DNA of 64,000 nt from Diaporthe sp. PMI_573 (Eukaryota; Ascomycota; Sordariomycetes; Diaporthales; Diaporthaceae), in NCBI GenBank assembly GCA_021399435.1, contig JAJTUP010000006.1, positions 930,001 through 994,000 on the forward strand, in the 5' to 3' direction. The notes beneath the pieces were generated by a model that had not been told where the DNA came from, did no database searches, and saw only the letters and a program-made list of their open reading frames with translations. The position numbers were made by a program, and so were the translations under genes. Below, in pieces: positions 41,599-52,986 of this stretch (positions are counted from its first letter, which is position 1; each line of letters starts with the position of its first letter).

Positions 41599-42742
41599 AT
41601 GGTCATCAACTCCACAACAGTCACTGAGCCCACCGCTCGGGACCAACCCACCGGTGAGCATGGCCTCAAGAGCGGCAGCACAGAGCACAGTGGCTACCGC
41701 ATGAAGGTCGACGGCACCGATCCCGTTTTCGGCGATTGGCGCGATGACCTCATTCGGGATGGCTACGCAGTTGTGAAAGGGGCCGTGCCGGCCGAACGGG
41801 CGCTCGAATACGCTGACAAGATGTACTCCCTCATTGAGTCGTTCGGCCTTGGCTATGACCGCAATGACCCGTCCACCATCCACCCTGACAAGCTGCCCGT
41901 CATCAACGAGAAGGGTATGCTCCTCCCGTACGGCGCTTGCCACGAGGACTTCGTCTGGGACATCAGGAGCGAGGAAGAAGTGGTCAGCACGTTCGAGAAG
42001 GTCTATGGAACCCAAGACTTGCTCGTGTCTTTTGACACCATCAACTATGGTTTCCACAACCGTCAGAACCTCCCGAAAAACAGCCCTTGGCCACACCAGG
42101 ACCAAGACCCTGAGATCCCCGGGTTCAGATGCCTCCAGGGTCTAGTCAACCTTCTGCCAAATGGGCCTAATGACGGAGGCTTAATTGTGTGCAAGGGCGC
42201 CCATCGTCTTAGCGAGGAGTACCATGACCACTTCCGTGGGAAGGAGGAGCGTATCCCACAGTGGACGAATGAATGGTACGGGTTCAAGGACGAGGGCATG
42301 CAGTGGCTGAAAGACCGCGGCTGCGAGTGGGTCAAAGTGGAAGCCGGGCCTGGCGACCTACTCCTTTGTAAGTGCTAAGTGCTTTCATGCAGAATGGTCA
42401 ACCACTTTCCCTTGATTTACTTTTGGCTAACAAGAAATGCTTATAGGGGACTCTCGTGCTCCCCACTACAACGTCCCCGCCACTGGGAACCAAGATAGGC
42501 TTGCAATCTACACTTGCTACATGCCAGTTGCGGACGCGAGCCAGGAGGACCTGATCAGGAAGAAGGACGCTTGGGACAGGAAGGTCGGTACAACACACTG
42601 GCCGAATGCTCAAGTCCTGGGAACAAACAAGGCTATGCGCAACGGAAAGCCCGATAGCGTGCAGAGGGAGAGGCCGCTTCATGAGCCCGTGTTGAGCGAG
42701 AGGGCTTTCAAGCTTACTGGCATACCGTACATCAAAGCTTAA
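41599..42742 (+). CDS. Phytanoyl-CoA-dioxygenase-like Fe(II)/2-oxoglutarate oxygenase 2
   Basis: Second non-heme iron oxygenase of the cluster and a paralogue of the 34600-35822 gene. Two exons, 41599-42367 and 42447-42742, with a 79-bp intron (GTAAGT...TATAG), give 354 aa. The start at 41599 (ACCATGG context) is preferred to an in-frame extension that lacks family similarity. Iron ligands are His166-x-Asp168 in WPHQDQ and distal His263 in WDSRAPHYN; the Arg in NQDRLAIY is the likely 2-oxoglutarate contact. It retains the intron in the WDSR motif, whereas paralogue 1 has introns elsewhere, so the pair is an old duplication. It is divergent from the FAD monooxygenase. Confidence 0.92.
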
Positions 42743-43642
42743 GGACCTAAGATCGCTGTCGCTCTGTATTTCTACATTATTTTCGGAGAATGTCACTGTT
42801 CGGCTGTATTCACAAAAAACAAAAAGAAAGTAGACAAAACATGTGTGATGCTATCTGTGATACTCGTCCTTGAGGAGCGAAGGGCCACTCAAAATTTTAC
42901 CTCGGCTGATGATCATAATCAATCATTCTCATTGATGTGTGGTGGGCGTGAGAGCCAAGAATGGCTTCAATCTGACTTTGAAGCGTCCTGGTGGCATCGC
43001 ATCTCCTATCCGGATGGCTCAGAAGCTGGACTGTGTGCCGTTTCGGTGGCGCCTCGGCTCGTCGCCACGAAGTAGTTAGTGTGAGATGAAGGTGTCTCCG
43101 AAACGACATTGGGTGGCTTCGGTTCGGTCGACTGGTGCTCTGCCCCGGATCTCCCCCGCAAATGCCACCCACCCGACCCCAGATTCCAATCCCCACAAGC
43201 GCCAAGTTAGCCCCCCAGACTGGTGGGACTTAGCCCCAAGAACTTGGCCTAACGAAGGGGCACGCGGTCAGCTGAAACCGGGGGGCAATAATAGGTACAA
43301 TACCCGTTCCGAACGAGACTTCCAGAGTGAGTAACGGCTCTAGCCATCAGGGGTGAGGCCGGCCCCAACGTCGAGCCGACGACACCTTTCCGGCTCGTCG
43401 CTGTAACGTCAATTGCCAGGTGTTCGGTCGGTCGTTGCCATGAACGGCCCCTTGTCCTCCTTGGCCCCCTCTCCGGGATGAAGATACGGACGAACCGAAA
43501 GGAGATAATTCCATAAGAACAGCGAGGTCGACGTCGTATTGGCACCTTGATGTATCTGCGAAAGTATCATCAGTTCATTTCAGCAACTCTGTCACCTTGT
43601 ATCACTCATTGCCAAACAAACAAATCGTCGTGGAGTCCCACG
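42743..43642. other. Intergenic region with MFS promoter and palindrome half-site
   Basis: 900 bp without a gene. It contains the exact 11-bp half-site CCCCAGATTCC at 43177-43187, and a CCAAG-N2-CTTGG inverted word near 43233. Confidence 0.55.
43177..43187 (+). promoter_or_regulatory. Half-site of the regulator-promoter palindrome upstream of the MFS gene
   Basis: CCCCAGATTCC is identical to one arm of the 22-bp palindrome at 36405-36426 and lies about 456 bp upstream of the MFS ATG. Flanking sequence (AATCCCC) gives a degenerate second arm. Confidence 0.45.
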
Positions 43643-45801
43643 ATGGGTGAAGACAAATCAACCATACTCGTATGCAGCTTCCCGCTACTGTTTGTTTTCT
43701 CCTGTTCTGTTGCAGGTGTCAAGCTGTTGCCCAACACATCGAATTGTGTTGGGTCGCTCCTGTTCAATCGGGAACACATCAAGACATGCAGTGGTCTGAA
43801 CTTTGCTGATTCGTATCCAAGCATGTCGAGTCGCGGGATGAGATCGACATTGCCAAAGCCGCGACCTTAGCAGAACAGCCCGAAGACTTCCATGGCGATG
43901 TTGGCTTGGCTGGCCCGGGAGACACAGTCTACCTGATTCCTACACCTAGCCCAGATCCTCGAGGTAAGGTACAGACTTGAACTGCATTCTTCACGAAGTG
44001 TCTTTGTCGTCGCTCGAATTACTTACACTTCGATACCATTAGACCCTCTCAACCTGCCCGTGCTCCGAAAATGGGTCAGTCCCTTCCCAAGCCGTTATAT
44101 AATGTCTCAGTGGCTAATGTGGAGGCACGCAGTTCCTCCTGACGTTTGTGGCGGTATACGCAACCGTTGGATTGACAATGGTCAGCGGCCTTGTAAGTCT
44201 AAGGTCCAAGTGTTATTCTTACCATGCATGGGCCAAAAGTGTTGACGAGCAGCCGTAGGGAGGAGTTCTTGGCACTTTCATACCTATATATGTAGCAGAA
44301 GGACGTACAGAGGCTGAGATCACTTGTAAGTATGCCTCTAACGGGCCCGCATCCTCAGCTGCTGATGTTTCCGGAAACCGACAGGGCTCATGACCTTTCC
44401 AACCCTCTTCATGGGAATCGGAAATCTAATTGGAATGCCCATTGCCCTGGCTATCGGCCGTCGACCCGTCTTCTTGGCCTCTACCCTTATCCTGGTCCTT
44501 TCCGGTGGCCTCTGTGCAGGCCAAAGGTCCTACGAATGGCATCTCGCGGCGCGCTGTATAATGGGCCTCGCTGCAGGGCAGTCCGAAGCGCTGTGCCCCC
44601 TGATGGTGCAAGAGACCTTCTTTCTTCACGAAAGAGGTCGAACCCAAATGTACTTCACGGCCATCAGCAACATCCTGACCAGCATCCTGACGCTGCTCAC
44701 GTCGTACATCGCGGCTTCTATCGGCGTCGACGGCTGGTACGGCCTGGGCACCGGCCTCGCCGGGGTTGTGTTCGTCTGCAGTATCTTCTTTGTCCCGGAG
44801 ACCAAGTATGATCGGCCTATCGCGGCATATCAGGGCAAGGGCTCTAGCATAAGTCAGTTTGCCGGCCAGACTGGCGAGAGCGACGACGCAAGCCCCGTTG
44901 CGACGAACTACCTCCTGCGACGCATCACGACCACCGACCCACGAGAGCTGGACACGGTTAACTTCAAGCCGCGGACGCTGGCTTCTGACATGCGCCTCTT
45001 CGTGAACAAGCCAGACTGGGAGGAAGGTCTCAGGACATGGCGACGCATGTTCACTGTCATGCTGTTCCCTGACATCCTCTGGGCTTTTGTAAGCGTTCTC
45101 GCAGCTTGAAGTCTATGAGTATCTGCGAACCCTGGCTGACCGTGACGCAGCTTCTGAATGGCCTGACGATTGGCGTCAACATCTCGCTGGGGACAACGTA
45201 TGGTTCCATCCTCGCGGCCCCTCCCTACTCGTGGGCCTCGAAGTACATCTCCTTCGCAATGGCAGGCCAGATCGTGGTGTCGTTCGTCGCGCTGCCGCTT
45301 CTGGGCGCCGGTTCCGACCACCTCGTCCGCTACCTCTCCAAGCGGAATGGGGGCATCCACAGGCCGGAGTACCGTCTCGTCCCGCTCGTGTTCCCAATCA
45401 TCGTGGGGGTCCTCTCTTCCATCCTGTACGGGCAGGCGGCGGCGCATCCGGACCGACTGCACTGGTTCGCTATCGTGTTCGCCGTCAATGCGTACTACTT
45501 TGCCTTTGTGGGGGCGAACCAGTGCGGCATCGTGTACTCGCTCGACTCGTATCCGACGAGGTCGGGCCCGGCGCTGGTCGTCATTTGTGCGATGCGTGGG
45601 ATTCTAAGCTTTGGCACGTCTTACGGGGTTACTCCCTTCATCGAGGCGCGCGGGTATGATGGAGCGTATCTGATCTACGCCCTCCTCACCGGAGTGCTGG
45701 GAGCCATGGGCATCGTGGTGTACTTCTTGAGCGGGAGGATACGGGCGTTCTGCTCCCGGTGGGCGGTGCCGACCAGTGAGACCAAGCCAACTTACTCATG
45801 A
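43643..45801 (+). CDS. MFS transporter of the hydrolase/dioxygenase cluster
   Basis: Twelve-TM major facilitator, either importer of the pathway substrate or exporter of its product. Seven exons, 43643-43669, 43822-43963, 44043-44074, 44133-44192, 44259-44325, 44385-45088 and 45151-45801, sum to 1,683 nt (560 aa) with consistent phases. The N-terminal cytosolic part reads MGEDKSTIL then HVESRDEIDIAKAATLAEQ. TM1 is FLLTFVAVYATVGLTMVSGL; the loop 2-3 signature is GRRP in LAIGRRPVFLAS; TM4-5 reads ARCIMGLAAGQSEAL. The first exon is only 27 nt. A long cytosolic loop of about 100 residues separates the two six-TM halves. The sequence resembles fungal DHA1/HOL1-like permeases; the substrate is not predictable. 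Its promoter shares a half-site with the regulator palindrome. Confidence 0.88.
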
Positions 45802-46114
45802 TTGATGATGGGATGCGATGTGGACTGGGTCTTGCTGCAGTCAGTACCTGTAGCCTTCTTTGTAACAAATGTTTTATGAATCAGCAGCCCAACCTTTATT
45901 CGAGGTGAGCTGGCCCTGCCCACAGCTGCTGCTACCTGGAAGCTCGAGTTTTGTTGCTGTTTCCTTGGGCCTTGAGCGTTCTCGCCGTTTTTTACACAAA
46001 GCCACGTCTCACGTTGCCGTCGTCTCAGTTGACCGACCAACTGCACTTCAACAACACCGTTCCTTTCACCACACCGTAAACTTTGCCACACCATAGCATC
46101 CTCCACGAAGCACC

Positions 46115-49100
46115 ATGGCTGGCTCTCCAGTCAAAGACGAGGTGGATCACCGCGTCAAGCCCGGCCCTGCCGCTGACAGCAACGCTTCTGGTGTCGCTTC
46201 AATTCCTCCCGCCCATACCGCAGATGTGAATCCTGTCGAGCCCAGCTTCGGAAACCCGTCCTCTGTTTGCAACCATCACCTCGAGCAGCTTGTCTCCAGC
46301 TCGTCTGTGTCGGAGCTTGAGGCTGCTGTTCAGGTCGGTGCCCGCCTCCTCGAAGACCTTAAAGAGCCTCTGAACGCCACTCAGGGAGCTGGAGATTCTC
46401 AGGTGGCCCACTGGCTCCAGTGCATTCAACAGGTGGAGCAGAAGACAAAACCTGCTCGCACCGTTGTCGGGGTCGTGTTAGTATGTCCTTCTGTCTCTGC
46501 AGCGAATGATTCTGATGCCACTATCACAGTGGTGTTACCGGCGCGGGAAAGTCTAGTGTCATCAACGCGTTGCTGGACGAAGAGAGGTAGGCAATCAAAG
46601 CCACAACCACCCCTACATTTGTTCTCGTACTTCAAGACCGCCCCTTACTTATTATGCTGCAGACTGGTGCCCACCAGCGGAATGCGAGCATGCACGGCTT
46701 CCGCTACTGAGATCTCGTACAACCACTCGGACGATCCACACGAGCTGTACCGGGCCGAGGTCGAATTCATCAGCGCAGACGATTGGTCTCAAGAGCTCAA
46801 GACCCTTCTGGGTGATCTCATCGACGGCACCGGCAATATTTCTCCGGATTGCTACAACCCTGACACTGACGCAGGGCTAGCATATAGCAAGATCAGGGCT
46901 GTCTACCCAAAGAAGACAAGGGAGAGCATTGTCAGACAAGCGAGCGATCCATCTGCAATAACAGCAATGGCTCGAGAGCTTATGGTCCACGTAGTCTTGG
47001 GCAGTGTCAAGCGGCTGCGCGCCACCTCATCCCCAGACCTCTTCGAGGGCCTCCAGCAGTACATTGATAGCAAGGAGAACAAGGAGAAGTCAAGATCCGA
47101 GATGGAGTACTGGCGTAAGTCTACAATTATCACCCGTTCAACATCCCCAGGATTGCCATCTTCCCGTTCCTCTCACATCTTGCCTTCCTTTCTGGTCCTT
47201 CTCCATCAGATAATCGATTAATACTTCACAGCCCTCATCAAAGTAGTACGAATCTATTGCAAGGCTCCTGCCCTTTCTACAGGAGTTGTGATTGTCGATC
47301 TTCCTGGTAAGCTTGTCCCGGATACAACGTTCCAAACAAAGTAACGCTGCAACCTCTTGTTTGTGCGTCAAATTCGGGCTACCGACCTGAAAAGGTTACA
47401 AACATTTGATATCTACTCCTCTCACGACGAGTGTTCAACTTCTTGACCGGTGATTACTTAGCTAACTTCAAATACTACAGGTGTGCAAGACAGTAATTCT
47501 GCGAGGACGGCAGTTGCTAAAAACTACATGAAGGCGTGCAACGGCATATGGATCACCGCTGATATTCAGCGAGCCATCAATGCCAAGGCTGCAAAGCAAC
47601 TCCTCGGCGATAGCTTCAAGAGACAACTGAAATACGACGGAGCCTTCTCTGCAGTCACCTTCATCTGCACAAAGGCAGATGACATCCTGACAACAGAAGT
47701 CCAGAACAGCCTGAACATCAAGGACGAACTCGGAGATTACTGGGAGCAGATTGAACAACTGGGTTGTACACGCGACAAGCTGACATTGCACATGGACAGC
47801 CTGAAGCAAGAGAAGCGTAGCCTCGAGGGACAGCTCGATGATTTGGAGACGAGCTACGAACAATGGGAGGAGCTCCAGAAGAAGCTGGCTGATGGTGAGC
47901 CCGTGTGTCGACCTTTCGATATCAGCAAGAAGCGAAAGCGCGAGACTACCCCGGAACAACAACGCGAGACACGAAGCTCTGTTGGTAACCTCTCCGACCC
48001 AGGCAACCTTGATGCAGGCCCGGGTAAGTCTAGCTACAGAGAGGTCGGTCAAGCCTTTCAGGTTCCGGAGACACCACTGACAGAAGACGTCATCAACAAC
48101 GAAATTGCGACCATCAAGACCAGGAGGAAAGAGGCCCGTAACTCCAAGAAGAACCTTGACGATGAAATTGCAGAGGCTGAACAGGAATTGGCTGAAGTCA
48201 CAGCTGAAGAGGCAGCAATGCATTCTGAGATGAGATCGCTTTGCATCCGCGGCAGAAGCAAGTACGTCAAGGACGCAATCAAGCGAGATTTTGTACTGGG
48301 CATCAAAGAGTAAGTGCCGCCTATCTATCTACACAAGAATATCGACTACTTGGATATCAACTGTGTCAACTTTTGCTGACCTGGGCATGGGCTTGTTTTG
48401 TATTTCACTATCCCGCAGCATTTTCTGTACCTGCTGACTGATATCCAAATCACCCAGGCTTGACCAAGAGGTTGCTATCGAAGAAGACGAGGCTAATTTC
48501 GACCCGGACGAGGAGATGCGAGACTACGATGAACTCGCGCGGAACCTGCCCGTCTTCTGCGTCTCGTCACGAGCCTTCCAGAAACTAGCTGGAAGACTGG
48601 AGAAGGACACAGTCCAGACCGATGGCTTCACATGCCTGGACGACACTGAAATTCCCCAGTTGCAAGAGCATGCGAAGAGGCTTACAGAGGCCCGCCGTAT
48701 AAACACCTGCCGGCTCTTCCTGAACGAGCTGAGCCGGCTCTTGAACTCTATGAAGCTCTGGGCTGCTGATGGTACACGCCCCGCTGTGATTCAGAAGGAA
48801 CTGGAGGTGGATGAGAAAGTCCTGCACGAGTTCCTTACGAAGCTTGACATTGTGGGTAACGTGGTGTTTCCTATTCCTCGTTAATGTGCTAATATCTCTT
48901 TCCAGAGCTTCTGTGAGGCCGTTGAAGACTGTCTCTCTTCTATGAAGCATGACCTGGAAAAGCACCTCTACAAGGCTTTTGATACACTTCTTCCAATCGC
49001 TTCTGGAAGCGCTGTCGATACTGCAATGTAAGTGGGATTCGGAAACTTCCCTGATGTACTGACATCATTGCACAACACAAAAAGGTTCTCCACACGGAGT

Positions 49101-50205
49101 TGGACTCGCTCCCTGCTCCACTATGCCGTACCCGTGCACTGTTCATGGGATCCCCCCCGGTCACCCTTCTAAGCTGATACATCTTCAACAGCGGATGGGG
49201 TAAGCCCCGGAGCGAGAACGGACTGCTCTGGTGTACGTACAAAGCAACATGCCGACGCGATGGTTCGTGGCACGGCTGGTGCGGAGCGAAAGATTTCAAC
49301 GCAGAGCTGTTTGAGCCTATCAACAAGCAGTTGGCTGCAAGTTGGGAAAGAGTCTTCCAAAGACGGATTCCTCAGACTTTGCGTGCATTCACCGAAGAAT
49401 GCAAGAGTGTTCTGGAGACCTTCCACAGCGACGTTACTACCAGCGTACTGGGTGCCAGTGCTGCGAGCTCTACAACACTCAATGTTCTGGACCAGCAGAA
49501 ACGGAGCTACCAGAAGACGCTCGATGCGACTCCCAAATTTGTTGGTGCGAAGATCAAGGAGAATCAGCGAGAAGCGAACCGTGGATTCACACCCGTTGTT
49601 CAAGCCGCTATGCAGCCCGCCTACGATGCCTGTGCCGGAGAGTGCGGTGAGTCTTTCATACATGGGACTCCTTTGATTTCATTCTATTACAACATCTCAT
49701 AATTACTACAAAACCTTAAAGTCTCGCTAATAATTATTACCAATTAGGCAAGGGTATGTTTATACGCATGAAGTCCATCATGGAGACCCACGTGGACATG
49801 GCCCGCAACACTATGTTCAGACAGGCATGTGACTCGGTCAAGGGACAACTGGACTCTATGTGCGCGGGAATAGAGCAATTGTTGACGATCTTCGTCAAAG
49901 ACCTCGTCACCAAGCTGCAGCGGGACTACCTCGCCACCCTTGTCGGGCGCTGCGTCGAAGCCTCTGGTGAGGTCCCCTTGGCCGAGCGAATGCTGCGTGG
50001 TCAGATACGGCCCATCCTCGACGACGCCGACTCTCGATTCGCGGAGTTTTGCTTCCCAGCGAGGCGCGCAACATCTGCGACTGTTGCAGGCTCAGAGCGG
50101 GAGGAGAGCCTCATTGCGCAGCAGCTGCAAGACGTCATGGCTCAGCATCAGGAGGACGTGTCAGATTCGGGTACGGACGCAGGTGTGAAGCCGGAGCCCC
50201 TCTGA
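46115..50205 (+). CDS. Large dynamin-like/SLIP-GC-type GTPase with coiled coils
   Basis: Nine exons, 46115-46476, 46530-46586, 46663-47114, 47232-47306, 47481-48309, 48458-48851, 48906-49027, 49192-49646 and 49748-50205, give 1,067 aa; every junction keeps phase. The first intron needs a GTTAGT donor at 46477 to restore the P-loop. GTPase motifs: G1 GVTGAGKSS at 122-130, G3 DLPG at 313-316, G4 TKAD at 379-382. Coiled-coil regions follow (DKLTLHMDSLKQEKRSLEGQ; DDEIAEAEQELAEV), with a basic KKRKRE segment between them that could be a nuclear signal. The C-terminal half resembles the conserved region of fungal proteins annotated as nuclear GTPase SLIP-GC-like. The function in fungi is unknown; the vertebrate namesake limits DNA damage in B cells. 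It starts 313 bp after the MFS stop but looks unrelated to that cluster. Confidence 0.87.
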
Positions 50206-51252
50206 GGACGAGGCTAGGTTTCCAAGTGGAAGGATGAGAAAATTTGTTGATGGCTGTTGCTGGAGGTTTGATTGTATGAGGGTTTGGTTTGTGGATTTTG
50301 GTCAATTTGCCTCGGATTCCCTGCAGAGGCAAGCTGACCCGAATAGTTGTGGACGTCGGAGTACGTGCCTAGGATGTCGAGAGGTTAATCAATGGCTGGT
50401 ATAAGCCGACGAGGCAGTGCTTTTGTTGGCACCTGTCTTTCCTCTCTGAAGGTATTCTCAATGAAAATCGCCCATAGCAGGTCCAAAATTCAACGCTTCT
50501 AATGTACCGTGATGCGATATCTTCTCACTTCACCAGGCCGGCAGAATACACAGAAATCAACAGCCATACAAATGTGTCAACCTATGGGTGTTCTCACGGA
50601 TAAGTGTTTAGAGCGAAGTTCAGCAGATGAACGCTGACCAGTCATTTGGGCGTGATCGTAGCATTTGAACACTTTGTGACAGGTCGTCCGAACAAGTTGA
50701 TGCTGAAGGAACCTATGACTTGACTGCTAACCTGACGCTCGGCCCAGGCATGTGAAGACTCTAGCCGCGATGTCTTACAACGATGTGAAACACGGCTCAA
50801 CAAGTCAAGGACCTAATCATGCGACGAGTGGCCTTGGATCACTTTCGACCCGAATCTGAGCTTCTTGGCACCAAGACCCCATCTGATGGTTCATAAACTC
50901 AATTCGCCCGTCTCCGCACTCTACAATAGGTACTAGTGGGTATCACTGTATCAGTCTGAAAATCTACCCAGGCATCACACAAGTATGCCCAAACGTGGCC
51001 CGCGTGTCTACCCCAGCTGCTTTACCGAGGCCAGCCTGGGCGCTGGCTATAATTGGCATGCTGGTGACAGGTGCGACGGACCTGTTCCGATGCGTTCTCC
51101 GACACCCACCCTCTGTGCCTGCGTCCCCCTACATGTTCTCTTCGTAAGGGCAAGATTGCTGTTCCTTTGATTGCAGAGGATGCCTTGAGAGATGCAGTGG
51201 TCTGGGCGGGTTCATCAATTTACGACTTGAAGAGTCGGTCTGCTTGGCCAAA
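50206..51252. other. Intergenic region
   Basis: About 1.05 kb with short, unrecognisable open frames only. It holds the 3' flank of the GTPase gene and the promoter of the mannosyltransferase gene. Confidence 0.55.
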
Positions 51253-52861
51253 ATGCTTCCGCCAAAGAACCTGAGAATCGTCTGGGTCATCGTCGCGATT
51301 TTCGTCACAATCTTCCTTGTTTCGCATGTCTACATGGGTGAAGACCAACCCTATACCTTAGAGAAGGTAGACCTCTGGCACCCGTCGACAGACCGCCCTC
51401 AGCACCAAGTTTTGAAAGATGCACATCAACTACGAACAGCGGATGCATTCCTACCACATTTCAAGGCAGTGATAGAGCTGCCGGGTTATACAATACAGGC
51501 AGCCAGGCGGACCTGTCCCTTGAAACATGGTGAGAAGGTAAACTTCCAATGGGAGGAGGGTGGTCGGAAAGGCTGGATCAGTCAAGACGTCCCAAACTCA
51601 GAAATTGAATTTCGCCGGCGCGAGTGGCAGTCCTTCGTCGGCAGCGGCATGATCCCGTACTCAAAGGTCAAGAAAAAGTTTTCTGGGCGCGGTCTCGTGG
51701 TCGTGGCTGGCAATCAGGATACCCTCAAGAAGGTGGAAGTTATCTTGAGATCCCTCGTCCGGCTGAGGTCAAAGATCAGCGTTGAGCTCCACTACTGGGA
51801 TAGTGAAGTGTCTGAGGTGGACAAAAAGGGTCTTCTGAGTCTATATTCGAAGGTGCACTTCAACGACTTAGCAGGTGCACAGAACATCGTCCACGTCAAG
51901 AAAGACGGCAAGTACATCAACTACCAGCTCAAGACGGCTGCGCTCGTCAACTCGCGTTTTTCTGAGCCTATCCTTCTCGATTCGGACAACATTCCGGTCA
52001 TCGACCCAGCCCTTTTATACTCTTCCGCCACGTATCGAGAATTTGGAACTATTTTCTGGCCCGATATAGCTCGGACGAGGCCTCAGAACCCAGCTTGGGC
52101 CATATTCAATACTCGTAAGCAGTGATCCGGACCCCTACATTTCAAACAGCGACTACATGTCGAGAAGGGCTACTGGATCTTCAAACGCTGTAACTGCATA
52201 CCAAGGCCCGGCAAATATTGTTCTGGCTGAATTCCTGTTGTGCAAAAACATGAACTAACCTAACACGCCAGAATGCCGCATGGACGAGTACGAGCAAGAA
52301 AGCGGACAGCTCCTGGTCGACAAGACACGCTTCTGGTACCACCTCCAGCTAGCCTCCTGGCTCAACAACGAGCAGGGCGCCTACTACAGCGACTTCCTCC
52401 TCGGGGACAAAGACACGTTCAGGTTCTCGTGGCACGCGCTCAAGACCAAGTACGGGAAGCCCAAGAGGTGGCTCACGAGCGTCGGCGCGACCAACGACGG
52501 CTTCTACTGCGGCCACTCGTTCGCACAGTACCACCCGGACGACGACCGGATCGCTTTCATGCACGGCGGATTAGTCAAGACGGTCGACCCGGATGTGATG
52601 AGATGGAACCGGGAGAAGGGGGGATACTTTCGGGACTACAAGCGAGCATTGTCGGATAGGGATCCGGCGGTGAGTGTGGATGTGGGTATTAAATTTGACG
52701 GGGCGTTATATAAGCCAAACCATGGCCCTGAATTCCATGCTGCCATGTGCACAGATATGTTCGATGTTGAGCCGAGAAATCTCGATGAGATTCTCCCGGG
52801 ATTCGAGCAGGTATTTGAAGAGATTGGGGGTTACTGGGCATTAGACGATCCCAAGAACTAA
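51253..52861 (+). CDS. GT71 alpha-mannosyltransferase (Mnn1-like), Golgi type II membrane protein
   Basis: Predicted Golgi enzyme adding alpha-mannose (Mnn1-type alpha-1,3) to protein glycans. Two exons, 51253-52114 and 52272-52861, with a 157-bp intron (GTAAGC...GCCAG), give 483 aa. A short cytosolic tail (MLPPKNLR) is followed by one membrane anchor at residues 9-26, then the lumenal domain. The glycosyltransferase region has GRGLVVVAGNQDTLKKVEVI, LHYWDSEVSEVD, and the metal-binding LLDSDNIPVIDPALLY (Asp243-Ser-Asp245). The stretch FWPDIARTRPQNPAWAIFNT joins QCRMDEYEQESGQLLVDK across the intron, matching family order. The start is the ATG after an in-frame stop-free TTG-led extension. Confidence 0.9.
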
Positions 52862-52986
52862 AAATTCCATGGGGGATTGTTCATGACGGAATGTGGATAG
52901 TTTCCAGGAATCTCAGTTGTTCAATACATCTCAACCACCTCTACAGGCAGGAGGTTCCCGTGTTTTGAAAAGACTCGTAAGACACT

